Assembly: GCA_036897625.1 (NCBI GenBank)
Contig: JAYMTA010000200.1
Coordinates: 1-35,306 of the forward strand
Length of the DNA stretch: 35,306 bases
From: Pelargonium cotyledonis
Taxonomy: Eukaryota; Streptophyta; Magnoliopsida; Geraniales; Geraniaceae
Reading direction: 5' to 3'
In this document: positions 1-9,894 of the stretch, one piece after another
How the letters are laid out: each line of letters opens with the position of its first letter
How positions within the stretch are numbered: position 1 is the stretch's first letter
Notes under the pieces: model-generated
What the model saw: the letters and a program-made list of their open reading frames with translations, nothing else
Told to the model about the DNA's origin: nothing
Databases searched by the model: none
Program-made: the position numbers and the translations under genes

Positions 1-430
1 CCGGGGCTTTGCCCGGAGCCGCCGCTGCTTCGGCCCAGCTCCGACCTAATCTCCTAAGCGGGTCATATCATCCTGGCCCGTTTGTCTCAAAACCTGATTC
101 GCTCGTCCCACGTCCACCACCGCCCGACGTCTCTTCCCATCCACGAACATCATCCCTGCAGCTTCCTCCTCCATCCTCACGTTCGCCGCTGCTCCCGCTG
201 ACCCACGTCCGCCGCCGCTCCCGATGGTTCTGTCCGCCTCCATTAGCCACAAAAGAAGAATAGCCACACAAAAAAACCACAAACAGTCGCCGACCTCTGC
301 TATTGAAAACCCTAAACCACATGTTTGAACGGGAAAGTCCACTGAATATCACACAGCCGCCGCCGACCGCAGGTCATCCGCTGCCACACATGTTGCAGCC
401 GCCGCTCACTTTAGGGTTCACTAATCTAAC
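1..430. other. GC-rich left edge, no gene assigned
   Basis: This stretch is much richer in G and C than the AT-rich DNA that follows, with many CCG/CCGCC runs and Pro/Ser/Arg-rich open frames on both strands. Such frames appear by chance in GC-rich DNA, and none resembles a family I know. It could be the end of a gene or of a transposable element cut by the window edge. I see no splice sites or domain that would decide between these. Confidence 0.3.
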
Positions 431-727
431 ATAATCTTTGTTGTCAAGTCTATATTATTATTTTTTTTGAAATTGTTGTAATTAAAGTGCTCAATGTAAT
501 CGATTTGTAATCAACTCATCAACGAAGAAGTAAAATTCAAAACCAAAAACTCAAAATTGACATTGATATTTGTACATGTACATTTGATTAGTGTTGTGTA
601 AGGATCGAAAATGACCTTAATTCGATTTCACCCATATCTCCAACGCCTCCACCACAACGATGGAAGCTTGGAGATCAAAAGAAGAGGAAATTATGAAATG
701 AATATATAGTATATAAAATTTTGAAAG

Positions 728-790
728 TTGTGTAGGAATCCCACATTGAAAAAATTAAAAACTCATTGAGGTTGTAACTCCTATATAAAC
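728..790 (+). promoter_or_regulatory. USE-like motif followed by a TATA-like motif
   Basis: ATCCCACATTG at about 729-739 differs by one base from the plant snRNA-gene upstream sequence element RTCCCACATCG. CTATATAAAC follows at about 781-790. The gap of roughly 40 bp is longer than the usual Pol II snRNA spacing, and nothing downstream looks like a U-snRNA. The same arrangement also occurs in plant LTR promoters, so this may be a relic of a retroelement. Confidence 0.25.
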
Positions 791-916
791 AAGATGTTAT
801 AACCTATATATAGTAGTTATTATCCTATCTACAGCTAATATCTATTGTTATTAGTTAATAAAGTAGTTTTTTGTAGCCTATAGGATATGAAGAGTCTTTC
901 CATAAGAAAACTAGAA

Positions 917-970
917 ATGTTAAACTTGGTGATGTGGCATATTCTAATGTTGCCTCACCAAGTTTAACAT
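917..970. repeat. 16-bp perfect inverted repeat with 22-bp loop
   Basis: ATGTTAAACTTGGTGA at 917-932 is exactly complementary to positions 955-970, giving a strong stem-loop in otherwise AT-rich DNA. It may be the collapsed end of a small transposon or a hairpin precursor. No longer arms extend beyond the stem. Confidence 0.7.
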
Positions 971-1499
971 ACATATGTATGGATTTACACCGCTAGTATG
1001 AATGTTAAGTTTTAGAAAGAAAAATATCTCCATAAATGGCTGGATGGACAAAAAACGTGTAATTTTTAAAGATGTTTTAGGGATTATTTGTGGCATGGAT
1101 GTTTGGCGAGTTTTCAGATGTATGTATGTGTAAAACTTGACACTATTAGTAACAATGCAAATTATAAGCTACAATATTGATTTGTTTTTTTCATACAAAA
1201 TAATCTATATTTTTATATAAATAAAAATAGAGGAGTGTTATATGTCCAAAATATTATACAAAAATATTTTGACAAAATGATGTGTCATTTGACTCATCTA
1301 TAATTTTATTAATGATTTGGTCGAATCGCAATATGCATGTGTATAATATACTTTATAAACCAAACACTATGCACTAAAGTTTCATGAGATGATAATGATA
1401 TCACATTGATATAACTATTTCTTCTAACTTAAAATAAAGGATCTTGTATGTCTTCGTTTGATCTTCTTTTCCAATTCAAGGTAGTTGTAACTTAGCCCA

Positions 1500-3080
1500 A
1501 TGTTGGTCTTCAAGTTTTCAGGTGTTTAGTCGGTAGTAGTGCTCCGAGTCCAGTAAGTGACATGTAGCCTGCGCAGGTAATACACCGTTAAGCGGATCCC
1601 GCAGATGGAGGACCACCTCCAGCATGAGAATAAGATATCCACACAAACATAATGTAATAAAATAATGAGAATCGAATCTTAGTTGTCCGTTTGTATAACG
1701 AAGAACACTAAGAACGTTTGGGAGCGTTTTTGGATTCTTACGACTGTCTTTAGAGGAGTAAAATGACTGAATCTGATAATGTGGACTTGAGACTTCTTTT
1801 ATAGCCAGCAAGCTTATCTGACACACGACGAATTCTGAGGTCGACGCCGAGGTAGGGCTCGTGAGCTATACGATCTCTTGTTCGCTGCCTGTTGGATCTG
1901 CACACCAACAGGACATACGATGGTCTCTGGTCCATTGCCTACTAGATATGCACATAAATAGGACAACCGACATTCTCAATTGGTCTCTTTTCCAGTTGAC
2001 CCTGTTTGCCAACTGGGCTCTCGCTATCTTCAATATTCGGTCATGTAGGAGGTGAAGTTCATCTTTGATCATGTATGAGAATGCACTGACTAGGGCGGAG
2101 GGCTAGAAAATGACACACACGACCTCTTCGAGGTCGACAGCCAGGTCTAGATGCTCTTCCTATGTCAAAGCTCTCTTGATTTAGGTTTCCTTAGCTCGAA
2201 TACCCCTACTCCAGACTACCTACTTCAAGCTAACTCACCTTGGACTACCCACCTTTAGGCATACCACCTTTGGAGACTCCTTATGTGGAGACCTTTTATC
2301 TAGAGATTCTTTATCCAGATAGTCACCTTTAAATAGGCACCTCCGGACAGTCACATCCGGACTATTTACCTCTTAGCTTTCTTATTCTAACTTTGTTTAT
2401 TATGTCATGGGTCTTATATCACATTAGGACTCTCCAAGTTAAAGTTTCCATATTTCACAAAGGGTATTCCATTTCAAGCTACCTAGTTTAGGCGGCTCGT
2501 AGATGGGCTTGGTGGCTTGGGTTGTGCATGCAAATGATAGAAGGTGGTGCGGATGGACGCGTACAAATGTAGACATGTGTGGTCAAATGTGGATTGATAC
2601 AGTCAGACACGTATGGATACGAGCGAATGGAGTGGTCACATGCTTCCGGTAGGGATACTAAGGGGTGCTTTTATTAGGATTGTACGTGTCTAGTATGAGC
2701 AAACCCATCAAGTATGAGGTGACTCTTCTAGTAGTAGCTGACTGCCTAACTCCTCAACTAGAAACTGACTTCTTTAGTAGAAAAAGACCTATCCATTAGG
2801 AGCAGACCTGTCCAGCCTTGAAAGGAAGCACCGACCAGTCCAGCCTTTGGCCCCTCGCGGACGAATGACTTGAGCCTTGCGACACAGATGGGTACAGAAA
2901 GACAGATGGATGAGGGCATGCAAATGGATGATCTTATACAGATGGGCTCCCGCGGACGGTTACTCCATGTGGCTCATACCTTTCGGGTCCTTACATCTTC
3001 CCATGTTTGGCTATTGACTGGTCATGCCACACGTCACTTGTTCACTGGTCGGGAGGTTAGCGATTTTTTTAAACTACCAA
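1500..3080. mobile_element. Probable decayed transposable-element sequence
   Basis: This block has a more balanced base composition than its flanks and no conserved coding frame. It contains a segment (about 1560-1630) of the kind found in long non-coding parts of plant LTR elements: a GCGCAGGTAA-like stretch, a GCGGATCC box and a GGAGGACCACCTCC palindrome. Several arrays of degenerate short tandem repeats follow (2185-2380, 2540-2650, 2870-2960). No terminal repeats or target-site duplication could be defined, so its class is open: non-autonomous LTR element, CACTA or Mutator-like relic. Confidence 0.4.
2185..2380. repeat. Degenerate ~15-bp minisatellite
   Basis: Successive units of about 15 bases share a pattern close to CACCTNNGGACAGTC, for example around 2310-2375 where CACCTTTAAATAGGC, ACCTCCGGACAGTCA and CATCCGGACTATTTA follow each other directly. 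Units to the left are more diverged. The array lies in the TE-like block. Confidence 0.5.
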
Positions 3081-3408
3081 AATATGAATATTTATTACTT
3101 AAGGGGTTATATAGTTTTGCCTAACATGGATGAACTTATTTTATTGTTTTAGCTTTTGCCTAGTTTCGTGTATGATTTTGGTTCTTAAATATTTCATTTT
3201 TTTTAGTTTAGCCTTATTAACCTGTTATATTAGGTTACTTACCGCCACACAAGCTACCACATTGCACCCATATTTATATACCACATCTCTTTCTCCAAAC
3301 TCCATCATTTCTCATCTTCAAGTACAATTTGATACTGTCACTAATAAAAGTTTCAAAATTTCGAATTGGGTTTTTGTTTTTTGTCTATTATTTTAGGTTC
3401 GAGTGGAA
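3081..3408. other. AT-rich flank upstream of the GATA relic
   Basis: No gene is seen. It is T-rich, and just before the GATA-like start at 3409 it has a run ending TTATTTTAG, which could be the old 3' splice site of an intron in the leader of the parent gene. That would suggest the relic came from genomic DNA rather than from a spliced transcript. Confidence 0.35.
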
Positions 3409-3910
3409 ATGGAATGCATTGACAAGGCATTGAAGATAAATTTGAGGAAAGAAATGGGTGTGAAATCGGCAACCCAACAGACCCTTCTCGAGAATTTGTG
3501 GGTTGTGAATACTCAAATTGTTGAGTCTTGTGACAGTTTCTTTGTTGACAAATTCCTCGACTTGTCCAATGAAGATGCTTTTTAGTAAAAGGTCATTGTC
3601 CCTTCACTAAAACAAGACGAGGATGAAGATGAAGAACACGACAAGAAAATGGGTTCTGCTTCTGTCTACGTTTCGCTATTCCATAACTAGGTACAAGAAC
3701 AAGAAGAACGAAATCAAGACAACTTTAGCACCATACCAACCACCGAACTCAACGTCCGGTACTGGATTTAATTTTTTTTAATTTACCTTCGTTGTGCAAA
3801 AAATTATGTCTTTTCGTTTGTTCCAGTTTGATTTTTCACCAAAGGTGACATTTTTACAAGCCGAGGATTTGGAAAACCTTGAGTGGTTGTTCCATTTCGT
3901 CGAGAACTGA
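3409..3910 (+). pseudogene. GATA transcription factor, N-terminal fragment, broken
   Basis: The frame opens at ATG 3409 with MECIDKALKINLRKEMGVKS and runs to DKFLDLSNEDAF. This matches, in order, the start of plant subfamily-A GATA factors (GATA5/7/12 type: ALKSSxRKEM, then DDLLDxSN). The frame is then broken by TAG and TAA at 3583-3588 and by a third stop near 3690. In the same frame follow an acidic run and DNFSTIPTTELNV (near 3720-3755), matching the family's SxPTSEL motif. About 100 bases later, in another frame, AEDLENLEWLFHFVEN (3860-3907) matches the conserved PADDLxxLEWLSHFVEDS block. The 100-base gap may be an insertion or an old intron. No GATA zinc finger (CX2C-X18-CX2C) is seen downstream, so the copy is truncated. 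Family assignment is strong; the functional parent cannot be named. Confidence 0.75.
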
Positions 3911-4676
3911 GCGCACACAATTTGAGTGAAACAGTAATTGACTAGGAGATAAGCTGCTCTTCCACACACCACCATACTTGTTGGTTTTTACATATGGAAG
4001 AAGGAGGAGGAGATCGTTAATGTGATGTCTTGTTGGGTTTTACATAGGAGGAAAGATGAAGGTAACGTAGCGGCTTGCGTGGTAGGCGCAAATAACGTAA
4101 CGGTTAGTGACCTGATATAACATATTAATAAGACTAAATTAAAAATAAATAAATAAATTTAAGACCAAAACCATACATGAAACAATACATAGAGTAAAAG
4201 AATAAAATCTACCAATCAAGGAGACACAAATCTAAATAACCCTTACTAAAATTTACTTACCACTTTGAAAAAAACTAGGGATATTGAATATTTATCATAA
4301 AAATATAGACGGTAGGTGACGGATCTGGGTTTGACGCAGAGACCATGAAATGGGCGGTAAGATTATAATAATAGCACGTGCAATCTCTTTGCTCTCTCTC
4401 TGTACCTCCGTCCACTGTAATGCACTCAATTGTAAAGGAAACAAGCAACAGAACACACTCAAAAACCAAATACACTTCACTTAACACACTAATTAAACCA
4501 GAGAGACACAAGAAAAAAAAGCAAAATCAGAGACCGATACTCTGGAGGAAGAAGACGAGCGAAGGGTTTAGCGAGTCTCGCTTCGAGTTCCGGTTCCTCT
4601 TCTGGTTCCGTTGCTGCTATGCTTCTGATGTGATTTGGAATCTCCGAATCTGTGTTGTGTTGTCGGTGGTAGATTG
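3911..4676 (+). other. Upstream region of GAUT7
   Basis: No gene is seen. The first part is AT-rich intergenic DNA. The last 300 bases or so probably hold the promoter and transcription start of GAUT7: a G-box core CACGTG lies at about 4376-4381, followed by CT-rich pyrimidine tracts typical of plant core promoters. The exact start of transcription cannot be read from the sequence. Confidence 0.4.
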
Positions 4677-4712
4677 ATGGCGGGCGTCGATGTCCGTCAT
4701 CTCATATCGTAA
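4677..4712 (+). promoter_or_regulatory. Upstream ORF in the GAUT7 leader
   Basis: ATG at 4677 with G at +4 opens an 11-codon frame ending in TAA at 4710-4712, about 66 bases before the GAUT7 start. If the leader begins further upstream, ribosomes would meet this uORF first, and it could reduce GAUT7 translation. No conserved peptide is recognised. Confidence 0.4.
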
Positions 4713-4714
4713 TC

Positions 4715-4742
4715 GAAGAAGAAGAAGAAGAAGAAGAAGAAG
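4715..4742 (+). repeat. GAA trinucleotide repeat in the GAUT7 leader
   Basis: About nine consecutive GAA units lie between the upstream ORF and the GAUT7 start codon. GA-rich leader tracts are common in plant genes. This one could serve as a length-polymorphic marker. Confidence 0.85.
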
Positions 4743-4778
4743 AGGACGGAGGCGAAGGAGGAAGGTAGAGGAAGGGAA

Positions 4779-7700
4779 ATGAAGGGTGGGAGTGGGGTTG
4801 GGGCTGGGGCTACCGGGAAAAGGCGATGGAGAGGACTGGTGATTGGAGTGCTTGGTCTCGTTCTACTTTCCATGCTCGTTCCTCTGGTTTTCTTGCTCGG
4901 CCTTCACAATGGCTTTCACTCTACAGGTATCGTCTCTAATCGAATCTCTACTACAGCTGGTACGCTTTTGTCTGAATCTGACATTTCGCTGCTCTAGATC
5001 TGTTCCTTCCTTAGCATCTTCTCGGATCTCATTGTTTCTCTGACAATTAGATTTGTTAGGGCAATGCTCTTATCATTTCCAATTGCTCTACCACTGCCTT
5101 GTCCTGTCTTAATCTTAGATCGATACGATTTGAATCAATCGTGCCCAATGCCTTACATTATTTGTCTTCAATTTGCCGAGGTCACGATACCAATTGTATA
5201 CTCGTTTATGTTTCAGAGATGTAGACCAGATCTCTGATATTTCTATCTTGAAATAGAAAATCTGACTTCAGTTATTTTGCCTCTTATGCAGGATATGTTT
5301 CTGAGGCACAAAGTTCTGCATCTGTAAGTAAATTTTTAGCCATCTTTTTTTTTTTTTTTCAATTTACTGCAATTTTATGCTCTCAATATTCTAGTTTTGA
5401 AGTTGATGCATTTCCCCCCCAATGAGAAGCATTTCATTATTACAAGTTATTTTGTCCTTAATATTGGTGCTGTTTGAAATATCAGATGTTTAAGAAATTT
5501 CAGACCTTAAATCTGTGGTTAACCAATTTTGGAAGGAAAAACAACAGCTAAAAGTACTTCGTTATTTATATTTTTAGTTTTACATCAACTATATTTATAT
5601 GATACTAAGTGACGGTTTCAATCTTTTTCAGGGGATTCAGTCTAGTCAAGTAAATGATGTCATTAAAAAATTTCAATCATCCATTCCAAAGGTTCATTAC
5701 AGACTTCTCTGATAGTCATTCCTACTTTTTTTTTTTTGCGCTGTCAAATCCATGAGTGTCATGTTTTATTGCTATTAATGCTTGTACTTAATATTGATAC
5801 TGATCAAGTAATTGAGTGAAAACAAGTTCTAGCTGTGACTTGTTCATGGCTCTCAAATTCTGAGTGGTTTTCTTATCTTTTGTTAATTAAGTAAGACTTT
5901 GCATAGATTATATGACAAATGAAGTTTGGATGTCACCTGCTGTAATATTGATGCTATGCTCTAGTAATGTTGAATAATCTCACAAGATTGATGTTTACCC
6001 TTAACATTGATTTTGGGATGTGCTATTCTTTGGTGAAGTAACATACACTCATTCTCTGGATTTGGTTTAACTGTCTCTGTAAAAGCAGATGGTTGGTTGT
6101 CATTTTTAATTATTTTGTTGCAAAATTACCATTTATCCAAGTGACGGCTAGATTTAAACAACTCCACTATGTGAAGAGAGTAAGTAGGATCGGGGAGAAG
6201 CATCCTTGCACAGTTGCACTTACCATAACTAGATGTCTCAGTTAGCTCCCTTACGTTGGAGATTGATTCATGGATGAGATTCTCAACTTGCTCAGAGCAG
6301 GATCAACCATTTGAACGGGTTGCATATATTGTGATCAAATTTGGTTGTGGGAAAGTTGGAAAACAGCTTCTTGTAAAGAAGTTGGTTTGTTGGGTATTAG
6401 TCTTTGCTCAATTATCATTGCATGTTAAAATAAAGGGCACATTGATTTGAGTAGTCTAGCTCCCAATAAAGGACATGGTAGTTAGGGTTGTTAGTGGATC
6501 TGATGCAAACGTTTCATAAGTTTTGCCAGCTCATTAATGATGGAAAATCAGGAATCGTGGCTTTATTTTACAAACATGCTTATGTACTTTATGTTATGTT
6601 GGTGCATAGTGTCTAATTAAAAGTTGTTATTAACTCAAATTGCATTTTAGCACAATTGAAGGCTGAAGCATATACTAATGTGGGTGTCTTTGCATTTCAA
6701 ACTCATACTGTTGTGCTGGGACCTACCTAATATCTCACCTACTTTTATTTCTCATGCAGGATATTTTCACAAACTTTTCTGATGAAGCTAAGAATAAAAC
6801 CCCAGATAAGGGTGCTACCAATAACAGACAACAAAAGAGAGGTCTGTTTGAACTCATTTTCTAGTAGTGCTTATAGATATTTCTGTCGCCATCTTGATAG
6901 ACATTGATTAGTATTTTGTTTCCTTTCTTTGTTTCCTTTTGTTTGCAGATTTTCTTGTGCCACCACCATATGTTGAGCCTCGCCTGCTTCCCAATACAAA
7001 TGTATGCATGCATCGGAATTCGCAGGAAATGTTTCATTAACTTGCTATTTAGTTTTATCCCTTTTGTGGTACTGTGTTAAATTTAAGATTTGGTTACAGA
7101 ATACTGGAGTTGGTGTTATAGTTGAAGTAAGAGAACATGTGAAACGTGGTGTTGATCAAAGTGAAACATCTTGTGAAATGAAGTTTGGAAGCTACTGCAT
7201 TTGGCATCATGAGCGTAAAGAAGAAATGAAGGACAGTATGGTAAAGAAATTGAAGGACAAGCTTTTTGTGGCTAGATCGTACTTTCCTACTATTGCAAAA
7301 CTTCCAACACAGGATAAGTTGTCTCGTGAAATGAAGCAAAGTATTCAAGATGTGGAGCGTGTTCTTAGTGAATCTACTACAGATGCTGACCTTCCACCAC
7401 TGTAAGTGAAATGGCATTTGCATTGTTTTGCTATTTTCAACAATCAATTGAATAACAGCTATTATATGACAAATAATGTAATATCTAACTATAAAACATT
7501 TCATAGAAAGGGTCCATATATAAGATTGGTGAACGAATATTAACAGTTTAGGAACTATTTCCAAACTGTTAATAGTCTATTTGCATATTTGTATTACAAT
7601 ATTTTGCCCATTTCTTCATCATTTTGTTGGACTTACGAATGCTAGTACATTCAAGACCAGGATACGAGGTATTTTACTGAATAAATAATTAAGTGATTAG

Positions 7701-9894
7701 CATTCTAAGTCCGCTTATTTCTCCACTTGTATTTTCTTCCTCTTTCCTCTACAATTCCATGAACTTGATTAATTCGGTGCCTGCATAGCTATGCCCTAAG
7801 TTCACCTAAAGATATAATTTCTCCGTATAACTTTCAGTCATCTTAGGACCCTCACCAATTACAACACGTCTTATCAATTGCTTTAGAAAATACTGTATTG
7901 TCTCCTCTGTGTGTTTGTGTGTTCTGTATGGGACTTTTGAATGTCTTTTCCGTGCACACTCTAAATATAGTTTCACCTGTTTTCAATCAGCACTGGAAAG
8001 AAATTACAGAGGTTAGAAGCTGTAATAGCCAAAGCAAAATCATTCCCTGTGGATTGCAATAATGTTGACAAGAAGCTTAGACAAATATATGATATGACTG
8101 AGGATGAAGCTAACTTCCACATGAAGCAGAGTGCCTTCCTTTACCAGTTGGCTGTCCAGACCATGCCGAAGAGTCTGCATTGCCTCTTTATGAGACTGAC
8201 TGTGGAATATTTTAAATCAACGTCACAAGATATGGATCCCTTCCATGCTGAGAAATTGTCAGATCCCACGTTGCAGCACTATGTTATATTATCCAAAAAC
8301 ATACTTGCAACATCTGTAGTTATCAATTCAACTGTCATGCATGCTAAGGTATGATTCAACCTCTCTCTTTTCCAGTAATTTCTACATGCTGAATTCGCAT
8401 TAGCGTACAATTGATAGTTGATCAATGTTTCAGGAAAGTGGGAAACTAGTCTTTCATGTGCTGACAGATGGGCAAAACTACTTTGCAATGAAGTTTTGGT
8501 TCTTCAGGAACACCTACAAGTATGCAATAGTAGAAGTACTAAACATTGAGCATCATAATCTGGGCAGCCAGAAGTCAACTTTATTACATCTTTCCTTGCC
8601 TCAGGAGTTTCGTGTTTCCTTCAATGATAATCAATCGACAACCCATATTAAGACAGAATACATATCTATATTTTCTCACTCACACTATCTTCTACCTGTG
8701 ATATTCAAAAACCTAAAGAGAGTAGTTGTTCTTGATGATGATGTTGTTGTCCGGAAAGACTTGTCAGGTTTATGGAGCCTCAACATGCACGGGAAAGTAA
8801 ATGGTGCAGTGCAGTTATGCTCAGTAAAGTTGGGTCAGCTAAGAAGTTATATGGGTAAACACAGTTTCGATAAAAATTCATGTGCTTGGATGTCTGGATT
8901 GAACGTGATTGATCTGGTCAGATGGAGGGAGCTGGATCTTAGTGAAACTTATCAGAGTTTGATACAAGAGGTGATTTTTACCTATGTTTCTTTAAAGATA
9001 TACTGTTAATAATATGCAGTTTGATTGTATTAATTCGACATATTCTTGATGGAATAGAAAAAAAATTGTCTTCAAAAGACTATAGTATGAATAGATGACT
9101 GACAAGATATTTTCCAGTCACTCCCCTGTCCCAAAATAAGCGCCTTGTTTCTTTTTAGGAAGTTATTTATGCATAAATGACTAGCAGTATCCCTATAATA
9201 AGTTAGTTAGTAGTCCTTGAGTTTGTTACAGCACATGTTCCTGGGGTTAGAATAGGAAATGTACATCATATACTAACTTCTCCTTAGTCTTTCTCAAAAT
9301 ACTCCTTAGTTTTTCTCAAAATAGAAATCAAGACACTCATTTTGGGACGGAAGGAGTTATTTTTATAAACTTCACATGCATCGACGTAGTGCAAATGTAA
9401 CTCATGCTATATTTGGTTTATCTAGGCGTTGCCTCCCTAACCAAAAACAAAAGGAATAGATGGCTGACTGCAATCTTCCCTTTCTAGTATATTCTTTGTG
9501 CTTTTTGGTATTTTGTTTAGCCTTTTAAATGTTAAAAATATTTTATAATTAGGATCAATGTCAAGGTACAATATAATAAACTATCTTGTGTTCTCATCAT
9601 TGGCATGAACAGTGGTTGACCCGTGGAGAGAAATCAGTTGAAGCTGCTTCATTGCCTGCAAGCTTGTTGACCTTTAGGGATCTGATCTACCCTCTTGATA
9701 GTGCGTGGGCTGTGTCGGGGATGGGTCATGATTACGGAGTTGATATCCAAACTATTAAGAGAGCTGCTGTGCTGCACTATAATGGGAACATGAAACCTTG
9801 GCTTGACCTTGGTATTCCTGCGTACAGATATAACTGGAAGAAGTTTCTAAATCGACAAGATCAGATCTTGAGTGAATGCAATGTGAATCCATAA
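4779..9894 (+). CDS. GAUT7: Galacturonosyltransferase 7 family protein, 617 aa, 9 exons
   Basis: Golgi type II membrane protein of the GT8 pectin family. In Arabidopsis, GAUT7 anchors GAUT1 in the complex that makes homogalacturonan from UDP-galacturonic acid. Exons: 4779-4926, 5292-5323, 5632-5691, 6760-6841, 6949-7001, 7100-7401, 7991-8348, 8434-8970, 9613-9894; all phases join, giving 617 aa (Arabidopsis about 619). Residues 1-18 are short and basic and 20-42 form one membrane anchor. A variable stem follows. The GAUT7-type cysteine block CEMKFGSYCIWHHE lies near residue 150. The GT8 domain has the DDD metal motif at 446-448 and HxxGxxKPW at 579-587. The ending SECNVNP is typical of GAUT7. 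Catalytic-looking residues are kept although Arabidopsis GAUT7 alone has no detected activity. The last intron (8971-9612) carries a MITE. I chose the first ATG that gives the basic-plus-anchor start. Confidence 0.93.
9121..9356. mobile_element. Stowaway-like MITE in GAUT7 intron 8
   Basis: The left end CTCCCCTGTCCCAAAATAAG and the reverse complement of the right end, CTCCTTCCGTCCCAAAATGA, form terminal inverted repeats that continue through a GYGYCTTG box. The CTCCCTCCGTCCC consensus is that of Stowaway (Tc1/mariner-type) MITEs. The flanking TA duplication is not intact (CA on the left, TT on the right). An internal direct repeat CTCCTTAGTYTTTCTCAAAAT occurs twice at about 9281-9323. A relative sits in the FolD gene at 27902-28162. 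Confidence 0.7.

Larger units (their letters stand above)
431..1500. other. AT-rich intergenic DNA
   Basis: No gene is recognisable. The stretch is strongly AT-rich and contains a sequence like a plant upstream element (around 729) followed by a TATA-like motif (around 782), plus a perfect 16-bp inverted repeat (917-970), both listed separately. Confidence 0.5.

Noticed and set aside
1-263. A Pro/Ser/Arg-rich 84-codon frame at the left edge
   Set aside because: The low-complexity composition explains the open frame, and no family resemblance was found.
729-739. A U-snRNA gene promoter
   Set aside because: The upstream element is near-perfect, but the spacing to the TATA-like box is too long and no snRNA sequence follows, so no RNA gene is claimed.
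7094-7564. A 156-codon frame on the minus strand
   Set aside because: It lies opposite GAUT7 exon 6 and its intron, has no known domain, and the plus-strand exon is clearly conserved.
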